DNA from: Lanius collurio
Taxonomy: Eukaryota > Chordata > Aves > Passeriformes > Laniidae
DNA length: 64,000 nt
Direction: 5' to 3'
Assembly (NCBI GenBank): GCA_020086605.1
Contig: JACBWW010000002.1
Span: 31,345,287-31,409,286, forward strand
Part shown: piece after piece, positions 11,641 to 24,810 of the stretch
Layout: every line of letters begins with the position of its first letter
Position numbering within the stretch: the first letter of the stretch is position 1
Notes under the pieces: model-generated
Told to the model about the DNA's origin: nothing
Database searches by the model: none
What the model saw: the letters and a program-made list of their open reading frames with translations, nothing else
Program-made: the position numbers and the translations under genes

Positions 11641-12972
11641 TGTGGTATGGCCAAGCCCTTCATCACACAGCAGCACGGAGAGTGGAGGGGCTGTGATTCA
11701 GTGAGCCTGCCTTGCCAAACCGAGGTGATCAGTAGCTACCATACAGCATGCCTGTCCTGCTGCTGAGACATAACTAAACTATATATCTACTTTTTTTTTA
11801 AGCATTAATTCATCCCCAGTCTACACAATGGGCTCTTTGGGATAGATTTTAGTGAGATAAGGATCTGACATCTGCAGTTTTTAGAGAGATTTAAAGATAG
11901 TAGATGAGTATTTGTCACATGCATCCTCATCCTAGGTTAGAGGGTTCTATCTGAAGTAGTGTAAGCTTGACTTCCCTTAGCTTTCTTATGATCTAGGAAC
12001 TCTGTTTAATGAGGGAGCATTTGCCTTTCATAATATGGATGCTTCTACCCAACTCATTTCATCAGTTTTCACATAGTAAGAGAACATCTAGTGACCCACT
12101 TTTTAAAAAGTAGGTCTTGCAGTGATCAATTCTGCTGCCCAAAGATACCCAGCAAATTAATACTAGATATGAAAAACCAGCAGAACTCTTAGGACTCCTT
12201 TTGGTTTGAGTGCTACATGACCCCACTAAATTAGTAGTCCTGCAAAAGATTGCCTCATTTTATTCTCTGAGTTCTCTGAAGATCTCTGTGAAAGAGTTTG
12301 GAGGATCTTCACTACACAAAACTCTTCTGATAAAATAGGTAAAACTGTTCTTAACAGGACAGTTGTTCCTCATTTCTACAAAAGCAATCATAATATTATA
12401 GGAAGGAATTTTGTCTCCTATTTCAAACAAGAATGTTGAAATAGGCTTATGTCTGCCAAGCTTTAAGGCATCACCTCTCCTCCTCTATCTTTTTTCTGAT
12501 ATTAGAATGCATTTGCTTCAGGCTGCATCTTCAGGAGCTTGTAACACCTCACTTTTCTGGGAAACTTCAACAACAAATCCCAAGTGGTTTTCAGAATTAG
12601 CTAAAAGAGAAGAAACTCAGCTAGGTACAACATTGTATAATCACTGTAATCAGGCTTATATTGTGAGTTTATATATTAGGCTTCCACTCACCTGGATTCC
12701 TCTCAAAGTCTGACCTTTCTGAGGGTGAAAGCGGCTTAGTGACCCGAGGAGTGTGGTTTTCTGTCAGAATGTACTGTATCTTTGAGAAGTGTTACATTGG
12801 AACTGAACTTCCCAGAGAGTGATTAGCTAATTTAGAAGTTGCTTTTAGTGCACAGATATTATCTATTTCCTAAAGAATTCTTCATTCTGCATTTTGAGCA
12901 TGAACAGACTGAAAATCTGGCTAAGCTGAGGCCTTATACTTGTAACCTAAAGAGACTGGATAAACTCTTATT
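11641..12972. other. Unique noncoding DNA, nothing recognised
   Basis: AT-rich, stop-dense sequence. A 100-codon open frame at 12411-12713 shows no domain, signal or family likeness and is taken as chance. Confidence 0.6.
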
Positions 12973-13190
12973 TCATAGAATTGTTTAGGTTGGAAGAGAC
13001 CCTCAAGATTATTGAGTCCAACCCTAAACTTAACACTGCCAAGACCACCTTTCAGGTAGTTGTAGAGTGTGACAAGGTGTCACCTGAACCTTCTTCTCTC
13101 TAGACTAAACCACCCCAGTTCTCTCAGCTGTTTCTCATAAATCCTGTTTTCTACACCATCCACTGACTTTGCTCCTCTTTGGCATGCTCA
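12973..13190 (-). mobile_element. CR1 LINE 3' end, antisense, internally deleted
   Basis: The + strand begins TCATAGAATTGTTTAGGTTG, the reverse complement of the CR1 3' terminus with its ATTCTATG tail unit, and continues with the GGAAGAGACC...GAGTCCAACC block. After about 13045 it jumps straight to CCTTTCAGGTAGTTGTAGAG, which in the CR1 consensus lies several hundred bases further in. An internal segment is therefore missing. Later blocks (CCCCAGTTCTCTCAGCTG) are in order. It is non-coding and non-autonomous. Confidence 0.88.
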
Positions 13191-16100
13191 TTTCCTCACA
13201 CTCACTCAGGGATTTAGACCTAACTGTTCACAACCTTTCCTCTCATCCCCCTCTCACTTCTCCCCTCAGCTCTACTGATCTGCTCTTTGGTTTTTTTTGT
13301 TTGTTTGTTTTCTTTTTTCTCTAAATTACTTGTCTCCCATAGAAGTTTGAGAGCTACAAGGCAGAGCAATTTTATGCTCAAATATCAGCACCCTATAGAA
13401 GAACTGTTCTGTAAGTGGAACAATCGGCAAGAGACACAAATAGAGTCTAAAGTCCCAAACTCCTGCTGCCTTTTATCTAAAGGATTACCTCTGATTAGAA
13501 TCACTGCAGTAAAATCTTAGCAGTTCTAACCAAGAAAATCAAATAAAGTTTCACCTTTTTCCTGCCCCCTTCACTCACATGGCACTGCAGAAAATCATTC
13601 TGCCATTCTCAAACAAACTGCTTTGTAATGCCTGTTGCTGCTGGCGGAGGACCTCATAGACTATCTAATGTCTCTGATGAGCAGAGACCCTGTTAACTGA
13701 GGTCTTCCTTCTTTGGGATTTCATTTGACTATGGACACCTGATTTTATAAGAGCAAAAGCAAAAAGGGAGGTTATTTCAGAAACAGAGTTTTCTTCCTGC
13801 ATCAAAAAGCAAAGCTACTAGAAGCAAAAGAGAGGCAAATTTTTTATACTCTTTACCACTATGAAGGAAAGATTTGGTTTTCTATTATAGCTCTTTGCTT
13901 GTGAAATGAGTGGTCAATACTTATAGATTTTCATTTTCAGAGAAGGAGATGAATCCTTAGACACTCATAGGTATTAATATCAGAATGAGCTGTAATAGTT
14001 ACTTTGTGTGACTTTCTGTGCCCCAGAAGGTTTGGGCTTCTGCTCCAGTGTGAGGCAATGCTGGGATCAGAGCAAGCTGTCATCCTGTGAGCTGATTTTC
14101 TTTTAGAGGCTTCACTTAGGCTTCAGCCATTGGCATTTAGCTCATCCTAGAGTGCTCTGCACTGTGTTCCCTCATCGAGGTCTGGTCAGGCAGAAGCCTT
14201 TCTCAGCTGCACTTTTTACACATATCTATGCTTCCTTAAGGATGCCTTGGTAAGTCTGATATCAGTAAATATGAGGATGAAGTCCAAGCTTTTATGTTGG
14301 TTGGGAATCACTGAGAAGGACTCCTTACCTGGAAAAAGGTTAAAGTAGGCACTGCTCTTATGCACACTTAATGTCAGCTGTAGCATACCCACATAAAGCC
14401 TCTTATCCATGCCTGTTCCTTAGCAAGCATAGCACAACCATGATCCCTTCTGTATGCCAAAGGTGCAACAGAGAGCATTGCTGACTCTCTTTCCTACAAA
14501 AGGGAAGTAATTAATCTTTAAACAAATGTATGAGAAGCAATATTGGAGTATCTAGAAGTGCAAGCCCCAAATAGTCTCACAATGTGATTTTAAAATGAGG
14601 AAAAGAGCGTAGGATGAGGATAAATATATTAAGAGGGGATACTTTAGCAGAACAGCAAGAAAAGAGAGCTGTTAGGTTATGTTATAAGTACCAAGGGCTG
14701 TGCTGGAGGCTCTGTTACAATTGCCATCTGAAGAAGCAGACTGGACAGTGTTACTGAGTATAACCCAAGGAACCATGCTGTCTCTGGAGGGACCCTGGCT
14801 GTTACCTGGTTTATGGTCTGGTTTCCTAAATGCATCACAAGGCTATTCCTAACACTGACTTTAGCAAGACTTCCGGGTGTTAAATTCTTTGAGAACATAA
14901 TGGGCTATTGTTCATCAATGATCTCATTCCGATTTTTGTGTCCATGAATGATCTGTTGGATTTTATTAGCCTTGCAACATGCAGGAGATTCCTTACTTTA
15001 CCTGGCTGTAGCAGACCACGGCACTCTTTGTGAAGGGCTGATGTCCCACTGGCTTTTGCTCATATCTGATGTTAAGTGCCCCAACAGAAGCACCTGGTGC
15101 CTCCTGGCTCATCTGTGTGGCATTGGAACCACCCCCTGCAGCTGCCGGGGGATATCAGAGCTGCCATGAATGGAAGAGGTGGGTGCATTGCAGAGCCAAG
15201 CAGCCCCATGGAGTGGAGAGCAGCAGGGCTGCTTTAGTTCTGCAACATTTGTTCTTCCTCTCCTGGGCAGAGGACAGCACATGCTGCAGGCATTGTGATG
15301 CCAGTACTCTGGTTAAATATTTACAGTTCATTTACTAGAGAAACAAGGGGAACTGCAATTATGGTTTATAGGGAAAATTGTTTTCCAGCATGCAGGTTAA
15401 TTTTTAATTGGTCAGATTTTTCCCACCCTTTTCCCTTAGCTATTGTCCATCTTGAACCACAATTTTAATTCCCTTTTAATTTGCTTGTCTGACAGAGAAG
15501 ACGGATGAGAGACGGATTTAAAAACAATCTCACTAAACACTTCTTGCTTCTCTGTGGAAGGTTTGGTTTTACATAAACCCTTGGCACCAGACCCCACAGC
15601 TTTAAGGACTCCCAGTGCTTAGATATATCCGCTCTGCCACAGAACTCCTCTAAATTTCAGGCTCCTTGTGGACTGAGCAGCATTACTTCCTACCTACATG
15701 GTAACAAAAAAATAAATAAATCTGCGATATAGTCAATAAATAAAAAACATTACAAATAGGCCAGTTTTGGAGCTATTTAAAATATGGGTTGGTGGTGCCC
15801 TGCATGACAATATATTTACACAGAGAGCAGGATTTATGATGGTTTGCTATGTACTTTAAATATCGTGAAAACAGTCAATTTCACTTTGTTACAGCCTAAA
15901 TCTATCTTGGCAGTTCCTGCTACAGCCTAGTTCCTGTACAACACAAGTCACTGAAAATGGTACAGGCTGTTTTCTAAATGGCTTTAATAAGAGCTTCTGG
16001 GCTTCTGGTATGGACAGTGGTTCTTAGGTATGTTATGCCTTTTTTTTTTTTCCCAGAATTATATCGAGCTTTAGAATTCAGCTATTGTAAGTTAGCCCAT

Positions 16101-18211
16101 CCATTTTGCATGGGCTAAATGGATGTTCTCATCTCTCTGTCTATGTATCCTAATGTGTATGACCTTGCTTCTTCCTTCACAATGGTGTCTGAGCAGTCCT
16201 GTGGAGAAATGAGCCCACTATACAATGTGCAGTATGTGCTGATCCTGCCTGAAATTAAATTAATTTTACCCTATCTTTCCTTTCTTGCTCCCTCTACCTC
16301 CCCTGAGATAATGCTGTAAAGCAGATCTGCAGGCTGCAGCACTCAGTAGGCAAAAAGGAAAGGCGCTGTTTGGGTGGTACCCAGGAAACATCTTGATAAA
16401 GAATATTTAGTCTGAGCACCAGAAATATCTTCTGTCTGGTGAATTGTGGATTCAGCAGATCCTCCAAGCACACGTCTTGGGGCCTAAAACTGCAGTCTTC
16501 TGAATGTCTTAACTGTGCAGCCCTCATAAGGTCATTGCCAATAGATGAGCAGAAATATTGGCTACTCCTTTTTTGCCTTTTTGAAAACTTCACAAAAGTG
16601 AGTCCTGTGCCAAAGTGATGCATACGAGGGACTTTAATCTAGTGTTTACAAACTGCACTCACAACAGTTTTCCTGACAGTGATAATTACACAGCAATCCT
16701 TCCAAAACTCACTGTCTGAGAGATGGAGGGCTCTGCAGAGTAAACCTCTAGGAAGCAGCTTCTGGTGGATTAGTTGCACTGATCCCCCTGGAAGCTTTAA
16801 ACCACTTGTTGAGTAGACAAGAGTAGATTTCTGCATTAACCAGAGAAGTCAGGCAGGAGAAAGCTCATGAATCTACTCTCTGCAGCAGGGTGGATCCATG
16901 CTGCAGTGCAGAGAGGCATATCACAAGTCAGCATGCCTTAATTGAAGAGACTTATCTGTCTTCATCATAGATGGTTTCTAGAAGTCTTCTCTTTAATATC
17001 CTGTTTGGTACCAGGAAGAGAAGAGGGCAGCTGTGGGTGTAAGAAATTTCCAGGAAAGCATAGCAATCTTTCTAGGCCCTCTCTGCTACCTGACGTTACA
17101 GAGTCTGGTCTTCATAAACAGACATCTCCAGCCATTTGTTAGGTAGCTCTACAGAGAGACAGAAGCTACCCTTTAGGAAAGTCCTCACATACCCACTGAG
17201 AGGCATGCCAGCCAGATCTCTGCATGGAGGATGACCATGGCCTGATCATTTTGGCAGTCCATTTAACACTACTATCTGTGAGATGGGATTCTGCAATGAG
17301 TAACATAAGTGTCTGAAGGATGGGAGTTTGTAAACAACACATCTGCCAGGACAGCACCATCCCTATTCAGAACCAGTAATAAAGGCATAAAGGTTTCTAT
17401 GTCTCTTAATTTATGTATATTATCAAGTCAGCATACAAATGTCCTTATCATCTATGTAAATATCCAGTTCTTTCTTCAGTGATGATAAAATCTTAGGTTT
17501 CACAGGTTTTCAGTGTAGCAGATTTCATAGATTCACTTTAGTTTCCTCTAAAATGTTAGTCTACAAGAAGTTATGGCCTTTAATGCATTGTGTGTCATTT
17601 TTTGATAAGATAGTTTCCCTGTATTAATCGAAACTCCAGAACATCTTCCAAGAGCTACCTAGCTTTCAATTTGCTACAGAAGCAAATTTTCAAAATGCTT
17701 CTCCATCACAGATTTTCAGTTTAGGCCAGTGGAGTGCTGGCATTCAGATCTAATGCCTGTGCAATTACGCTGTGAAATGAGTTTCTAGGAGGCACTTAGT
17801 CAAGGCAAGAGAGCTACAAGCAAAAATCAGGGCTTCAGTCCTGTACTAAATTCCTGCATTCCTTGTGTTACTGAATTTATAAAAGATGAAATACTCAACT
17901 TTTCCACATGACCAAAACTTCATTGCATTTTTAATTCAGATGTAGCATAGTGTTTCATTTTCAGTTCTCTCTAGGAACAAGAATCCTCAACATTTCTAAA
18001 TCCAAACACTCTGTTGCAATGACTCAAGTGTGTCCTTCATTAAATTGTATTTCCTTTGGGTGCTGTAGTGATGAAGATATTTTTTAGAGTGGGAGGAGAA
18101 TGTATGTCTTGCACAGCTGTTTGCTCTCATCGTCTACACACACTGCAGTTTTCTCAATACTGCTTTTTTTTGGTTGTCAAATAATGTTGATTGAAAATTT
18201 CTTCTCAGATC
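13191..18211. other. Unique noncoding DNA
   Basis: No gene or transposon recognised over about 5 kb. A T-rich (TTTG)-like run lies at 13290-13322 and a T run at 16042-16052. The part 15340-15560 holds several TTTTAATT-type homeodomain words and could be regulatory. Open frames of up to about 110 codons (for example 16294-16623 on the - strand) look random. Confidence 0.55.
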
Positions 18212-18217
18212 TTCTAG
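18212..18217. repeat. Target-site duplication, left copy (TTCTAG)
   Basis: The six bases TTCTAG directly precede the TG of the LTR and recur directly after its final CA at 18591-18596. A 6-bp duplication is the hallmark of class II (ERVK/beta-type) retroviral integration. Confidence 0.85.
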
Positions 18218-18590
18218 TGTGGTGGCCAGTTGACAAGAGACAGAGAGAGCTGTTGGTAAGACAGTCTCTGGTGCCAAAGACTTTTGGTTATGGAGAGGGA
18301 AAGAAGCCTCTCCCAGGATGCCATGTTCGGTTATGGCAATGTACCCCGGTTCTGTTTCCCTGGTTGGCTCCTGGTGACAGCCACACCCCTGTGCTTAAGC
18401 CTGACCTGTCACTTGCTTAGGGTCATTTGCCTCTGGAACCCTTCACAAGTTGTAGCAAGAAACTGCTTTTTGTGGAACTCTAAGCAAGGACCTTTCTCAA
18501 CTCCTTGCCATCGGCTCAGTGTTACTGAAGCCATCCTGCCTCTGGGTGCTCGTGCAGGTGAGCCACAGACCCGTAGGGGACTCAGTAACA
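18218..18590 (+). mobile_element. Solo LTR, class II (ERVK-type) endogenous retrovirus
   Basis: A 373-base element runs from TGTGGTGG to CAGTAACA and is bracketed by a perfect 6-bp direct repeat (TTCTAG). Inside, a GC-richer U3-like part with CTGTGCTTAAGCCTGACC (about 18390-18408) is followed by GTAGCAAGAAACTGC near 18453, where the polyadenylation hexamer appears to have decayed from AATAAA to AAGAAA. A U5-like tail of about 130 bases follows. There is no internal region, so it arose by recombination between the two LTRs of a provirus. An open frame of 128 codons crosses it and is not a gene. Confidence 0.88.
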
Positions 18591-18596
18591 TTCTAG
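18591..18596. repeat. Target-site duplication, right copy (TTCTAG)
   Basis: Identical to 18212-18217 on the other side of the LTR, which fixes both LTR boundaries to the base. Confidence 0.85.
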
Positions 18597-21500
18597 ATAC
18601 TTTTTTTCCAATCAGGTGTCCACTGCAATTCATGCTAATTGTCACCTCTGTGGTCAAGCTTCAGCAATGAAGGTGATGATTAAGTAGTCAAGAAAGATTA
18701 ACTCTCAGCTTTTCTGATGATCACAGTGGGTCTGGGCTCAGGGGACAGGTACATCTGAGTGGTCCAACTGAATTGTGAATTGAGAGCCTGAGATTTAGGT
18801 AGCTTTTCAGGAAGAAAGAAGTGCAGAAAGAAGTAAAAAAATGCCGTGATAATTAGGGAACTACTAGTAGGATAAAAACAATAAAAAAACCCAGCCTATA
18901 AATATGGTTCAAGGATTGAGGGATGAGAGGGATGAGACACATTTATATATATTTATATGGCTACCTTTATATAGCCTAGGAAAGATATATTACAGCTAAA
19001 AGACAGCAGTCTATATATACCTTTATCAGAGCCATGAGTATTTACACTATCCAATCATTAAGGAAAGGTTAATAGGTTTAATGGAAAACATACCAGCTGC
19101 TGGGAACTACTACAGAGGAATGTCTGTATAAGCTTGATCATGGAAAGTATTAAATCTAATATCCTCAGATGTTTTTACCTGTGGCCCTTCCACCCCACCC
19201 CCCTTCCCCAATTCTGTGAAAACATGAAGTGTTGATACAACCACTTTGTAATTCTGTTGTCCTCTTTTGAACATCCTGGCTTTATTGTTTAAATACACAA
19301 GCCTGGTTTATACTGTCTAGATCAAATGTGAACAGATGATAACCAGAGATGCAATTTTGTCCTTCACAGCCTTTTCCTGCTGCTTTCCCTTAAGACCAGA
19401 GATGTAGTGCAGGATCATTCGCCCCACGTAAAAGAAATTTGAAGTTACCTTTTTCCCTCTGGAAATTTTTATTTGCCATTAGAAATATTTGTGATTTGAA
19501 CTTTCCTGTGTTTATGATTTATCTAAACAGATTTAAGTACCATTTTTAAGCTGTTAATAGCATCAACAGAAATGAGTTGAAGAATGGACAGCCCTGACAC
19601 CTACAGGATTCAGGGAGGTGAAAATCTTCTGATCTTTCCTACCCACGCCCAAAGAAGTGTAAAGACAATTTGAGAAGCCTAAGCAGTCAGTGTTTCAAGT
19701 GTCAAGTCTGAATCTGCAGGTGTGCTTTACATAAGTTCTTTTAAGATTCAGGAGTCCATGGATAATTCTTGTCAATTCTGTGAGACTGCATAACTTGTGA
19801 TTTTTTAAAATCAGTATGTCAGGAGACTGAGCCAGGATCTCAGCCACCACATAAAATTGGCTTCACTTTCCTACTTTAAGATAGGTCGGTAGGAGAAGCT
19901 GATCTATACAGACTAAGGGATATTAAAGCTGGAGGGATTGTTGCTAAGTCCATCTGACTTGACTTTTTGCACAGCACAAGCCATATGGTTCACTTGTTAA
20001 ATTCTGTATCAATTTATTAACTCCTACTTGAGATAAAAAATATTTCAATAGCAAAATGTAATTTTAGAGATATCATGGATTGTGTGGACAGGATTCATCC
20101 GTGACTCAGAAGTTGGGGCTGTCATCAGAAATGAGGGACAGATGGATTTCTGGCTAAAGCAATGGTGTGCAGTATCGTTGTCAGGCCTGTCCCACCTCTC
20201 AGTTCTTACAGCTTTTCTCCTTACTCACAGTTTCTCCTTTTGTGCAGACATTTTCCTAGTTATGTACAAATTTACTGCTTTGTTTTTGCTATTTACATTA
20301 TTCTTCTTCCACTGGTTACATTCTCCATGGTTTGGGTTAATTCTATTGCTTAAACTCTCATGACAAAGATGATGCTTTTGAAGGACTTCTCTGTCTTCCT
20401 TTCTTATTTCCCTTGTTCCCAATATCCACAAATTTCTCGTATTTTATATTTTAACAATTTGGTAATGACTAACTAGGCTTTATTGCAAAATGGATCAGAG
20501 TATTGACTCCTCTATGGATTCAACTTTAGCTAAAACCCAACATAAACCCTGCCATTTGCATATCCATGCAATATTTTGCTGTTTTGCACAAAGTGAGAAC
20601 TGGTAGCTTATAACTAGAAGCAGAAAATGAGTATCCATTGCATTGTCTGACTTGGCTTTTATGGATATAAACTTTTCAGACTTGGATTGTCTCCATGATC
20701 TCAAGGTGAGGCTTCTTCAGAAATAGTTACCTTTTATTTGATGAGCAATTAAATAAGTTTTTTTCCTCTAAGTGCATGCTTAAAAATTATTTCTAAGTAT
20801 CCCTCAACATTTTTGTTGCACCTGGATACCCTCAACATAGGCATCAGAGGTGTTAAACAACTCCTTCAACAACTCCTCTTGGTTAGGCTGAAGCATTACT
20901 TTTGGAAGGGAAATGCAAATTTTTGGATTTTAAGAATCTTTGATGGAGTGACATTTCTTTGGCTTTTAATTTCGTCTGAAGACTCAGCACCAAGGATTAG
21001 CGCATTGGGTGCCAATTGCAAAAGATTTTACATGGTTTGATAGGCAGCAGGATAAATGCCCAAGCTGCCTAGAATAGAAAGATATTCTGTACTAATTTTA
21101 AATGAAGAAGAAAGAAATCACACTTTGGTTGGTGTCAGTTTTCCTCCTCTTCCTACCTGATACAGCTTTATCTGGCAATGGTCTTCAGCGTCAAGTTTGC
21201 CTTTTCTCTGTTGGATTGCTGCATTATGCTAAGTTTCCAAGTTTTGAAGTACTCATATTCCATCTCCAATATGTTAATATTGCACAACTTGAATCTGGTA
21301 AAAATGACATCTTCAGCACTCATGTTAAAGCTTCATATGGATGACATAAATCGGTATTTGGTGTTCCTAAACAGACTATAGTGTTTATCTAACACTAACC
21401 TTTTCTATATTACTATTGAACATTTGATCTTGGATTGATGTGGGTTTTTTTTCCTAAAATACTTATCTTACCTCTACTGACCAAGCATTGCACTTTATGT

Positions 21501-24155
21501 CCTTTGGCTAACCTTATCATTTCACTAAACTGGATAGAGAAAAGTGATAAATTTCAAGAAGTGGAAACAATTCCAGTGGTGCAGAAAAGCACAATTGTTT
21601 TCTAATGTTGCTCTTTGACACCTATTTACAAGGTTCATATGATGTAATCATATAGGATTCTCCTGAAATAATTTCTTCATCAGTACTAACACATAAGGAT
21701 ATTAACTCCTAAATTACCTAGCAGAGGAATCAGTGAGGGCTAACTAGATAATGACTTTCTGTCTGCTTTTGACCACAGTTGTATAACACCTGGAATACAG
21801 TGCCCTGATTTGATGTCTGAAGGTGAACAAATTTATTGCTAACTCATAGGATTCAGTATTTCTGCTTCTTGGTCAGATAGCCTTGCAGAACAATGTGTAT
21901 GGCAGTTCCTCTTTCTCTGGCCCAGAGCTGGAGAGGTATGTTAGTGTTCTGCATCGTTGTAGTTGTTGTCTTCCACGTAACTCTGGTTTCACTACATCTC
22001 AGGTACTTCAGCTGTGACTCTAAAATGTGGTGGAAGTGCACTGACTTCAAGAGTTTTTTCTTTTATTCCTTTTAGTTTGTGCTCTCATGGAATCTCTATC
22101 TGTAATTTTGGAAAAGAATTCCATGCAAATTTTAAGCATGCCTTTGAACTTTCTACATAAAAAAAAGGACTCTGCTACTTTATCACAAGAAATAAAATCT
22201 GTAACTGTTGACAGAAATTTCTTTCTGTTTCTTTCAAACCTACTGCTGCAGTGGAACATGGAACACTTAGTCAGGAAGTTATAAAAAATTTAGTGTTTTT
22301 CTCCTTTGTGGCTTTCTCAGCAAATGATGAAGTTTAAGACATTTGTCTAAAAAACACATGCCAAGTTTCTTGCATTTTGAAATGACTAAATTTTGGTCTC
22401 CAACCTTGATGACAGTGAGGTAAAGATGCCATATCAAGTTCAAGTATAGTCTATGGGAAATCTGCTGAGATGTAGTACAAAAACAGAAGGTGGGCTTGGG
22501 GTGTCTGTGTGAGAAATGTTAAGCTCTGTAAGGTTTTCATCTTGCAGAAGAGATGTTCAAAGAGGAGTTTGGTAGAGCTCTACACATTCTCCAATAGCTT
22601 AGAGGAAGTAGTGTGCAGTGAAAGAATCAGGTGGATGTTTTTAAATTAAGAAATTAAAAGGAGAGTATTTTTCATACAATGAAACTGAAAATCGTATTAC
22701 TTGTTGTGGGGCCCCAAATAATAAATTGGTTCAGAAAAAAAACACATATTCATGGAAGACAAGTCCACTGAAGTCTACAAAGTTCAAGGATGCATGTACA
22801 ATCTCTGTCTCAGGATATCTCTAAACTAGAGATTGCTAAAATCTTGGATGTTATAGTAAGGAACTGTCACTGTAGACTAATCTTATATATTTTTGCAAGT
22901 TTGTACTATTGGCCAGTGATTTGTCACTGTTCATTATGGTCATATTGATATTTGTATTTTCTGAAAAAAATATGAGAAGTGTGATTTTTTATAGGCAGAT
23001 TCAGCGTAGCTGTGGTAATGCTCTGCTGTATTGTTTTATTTCCTGAATCATGAGCAGATTGACAAGATTACCTACAAAATAAAACTAGTAAAAACCTTTT
23101 TTTCTAAAGAAACGTGTTGAAAAAAATCCCCAAAAACCAGAAAGAAAGCAAGCAAGAAAGAATGAAATAAAGAAAAACATGACTGAAATTCAGCACCCGA
23201 AGCAGCAGTAAGTCCAGCATGTTGCCAGGGAAGCTTCATGATGTGAATAATAAATCCAGAATATAAGATGAGAGAGATAGAGGGGAAGTGCTGTATTGAA
23301 CAGTCTGACTGCTGATGCTCTAAAAAACATAGAAGTCTGCTCAGCAGTGGATTTGGAAGTCTGTTGCCAAAATTTAGAATCAGATAGGACAGGAGATCAC
23401 ATGCATTTTGCATAAAATGATGTGTGATTTTAACCCTTCTCTGCTTGCCCCTTAGACAGTGATTTCTCTAAAGTTTAAAAAAAAAAAAAAATCTTGTTTA
23501 TGGTTTAGAGGCACAGACGTGCAAGACACGGTTTTAACTGAGCGTAGATGAGAATTACCTCAAGGTATCTTGCTTGGTATTATGAGTTATCTAACAGTTT
23601 AGATGTATGAACAAAGTAGCACAGCTAACAGGTTATTGTGTATCAACTACAGCAGTAATTGCTTCTGTGCTTCCCTTTAGCCTGGAGCAGATGAAAAATA
23701 GTTCAACTTAGCCGAGATTCTGGTGAAATAAAGTTAAAATTGCTCTTAATCCAACACTAGAAGATAGCATCATGCAAAATGCCTGTTCCATATCCTGCTC
23801 ATAACACCCCTGTGTTCCAGTCACAGCCTGGAGTTGGGCAGCAGGTCTCAGAAGAGCAGAGACACAGCTATTGAGGGCTCTGCCATTCCCATCAATTTGA
23901 TGGCCAAGGAATGGGATTCAGTTATCCCGATAATGTATCTACTCATATAATAAGGTCTTACTCATAAGAGCTATAGGACCAGGGTTCTAAGATAAGGAGG
24001 GAGGGCATTCTTGGAAAAGAGGGATCTCTGCAATTAGCTTCTATCAGAAATACTTTAGAGTATATTTGGGAGTATCCAAGGACTGTAATTGTACCTTTGT
24101 AGGCTCATCTGAAGCAACAAGCTTCTGCTTTTCAAGCTGGCTGGCCAAAAGCCCC
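18597..24155. other. Unique noncoding DNA
   Basis: Over 5 kb of AT-rich sequence without a recognisable gene. Alternating TA-rich stretches lie at about 18940-19020 and a 15-base A run at 23477-23491. No transposon recognised. Short open frames are scattered on both strands. Confidence 0.6.
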
Positions 24156-24180
24156 ACCTTTGCATTTTAGCTGCAAAGGT
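24156..24180. repeat. Short perfect inverted repeat (9-bp arms)
   Basis: ACCTTTGCA at 24156-24164 and its exact complement TGCAAAGGT at 24172-24180 flank a 7-base spacer. A stem of 9 pairs is within what chance can produce in 64 kb, so no function is assigned. Confidence 0.9.
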
Positions 24181-24706
24181 ACTGGGGTATGGCAGAGCAG
24201 GATGGTGCATTTTTTTCTTCTCTCTTTTTAGCTATTAACGACTTAATACAAACTATAAAAAGTGCATCCAGATATCAGGGTGATAAGTGCCTTAAAAGCT
24301 AGTGGTAAATAATTCAGATCATGATGTTCTTCATAAAGCCTTTAAAATATATTAACCAGAAGCTTACATAAGCAATGAAACCTACATTACACATACACAT
24401 GCATATGCAAAAAGTAATGACTAGATGAAGAAACACATCTGCAAGAACAGAAGAAAAATTGTTCTACATTCTCCTTATTCTGTCATTTGTTCACCACCCT
24501 CCCCTCCCCTCACCCCAACCAAAGTCTGTCAAATCAAAGCTGCAATTCAGTTTAGCAAACAACTGTTCATGTATGGTAATAGCACATGATAGCAAAGTTT
24601 GGTGGTAAATGCTCCTCATGGCTGAGGATATTCCATTTAGGATTTTTAGACAAACTGGTCATTTTTAAGTGTCAAGAACATGCATGCTGGAACAGAGTGC
24701 TTAAAC

Positions 24707-24810
24707 TAAAAAAAAAACAAACCCAAAACAACCAAAAACACAAGCTGAAACCCAAATCCCAACCAACCAAATAAAATCTCAAAAAGATCCTGTCCCAAAA
24801 CCCCAAAAAC
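24707..24810. repeat. A/C-rich low-complexity stretch
   Basis: The + strand is almost free of G and T for about 100 bases, made of irregular AAAAC and CCAA words. It has no fixed repeat unit and no coding meaning. Confidence 0.8.

Noticed and set aside
24156..24180. Hairpin as a possible microRNA precursor or terminator
   Set aside because: Nine pairs are too few for a microRNA precursor, and bacterial-type terminators do not apply in vertebrate DNA.
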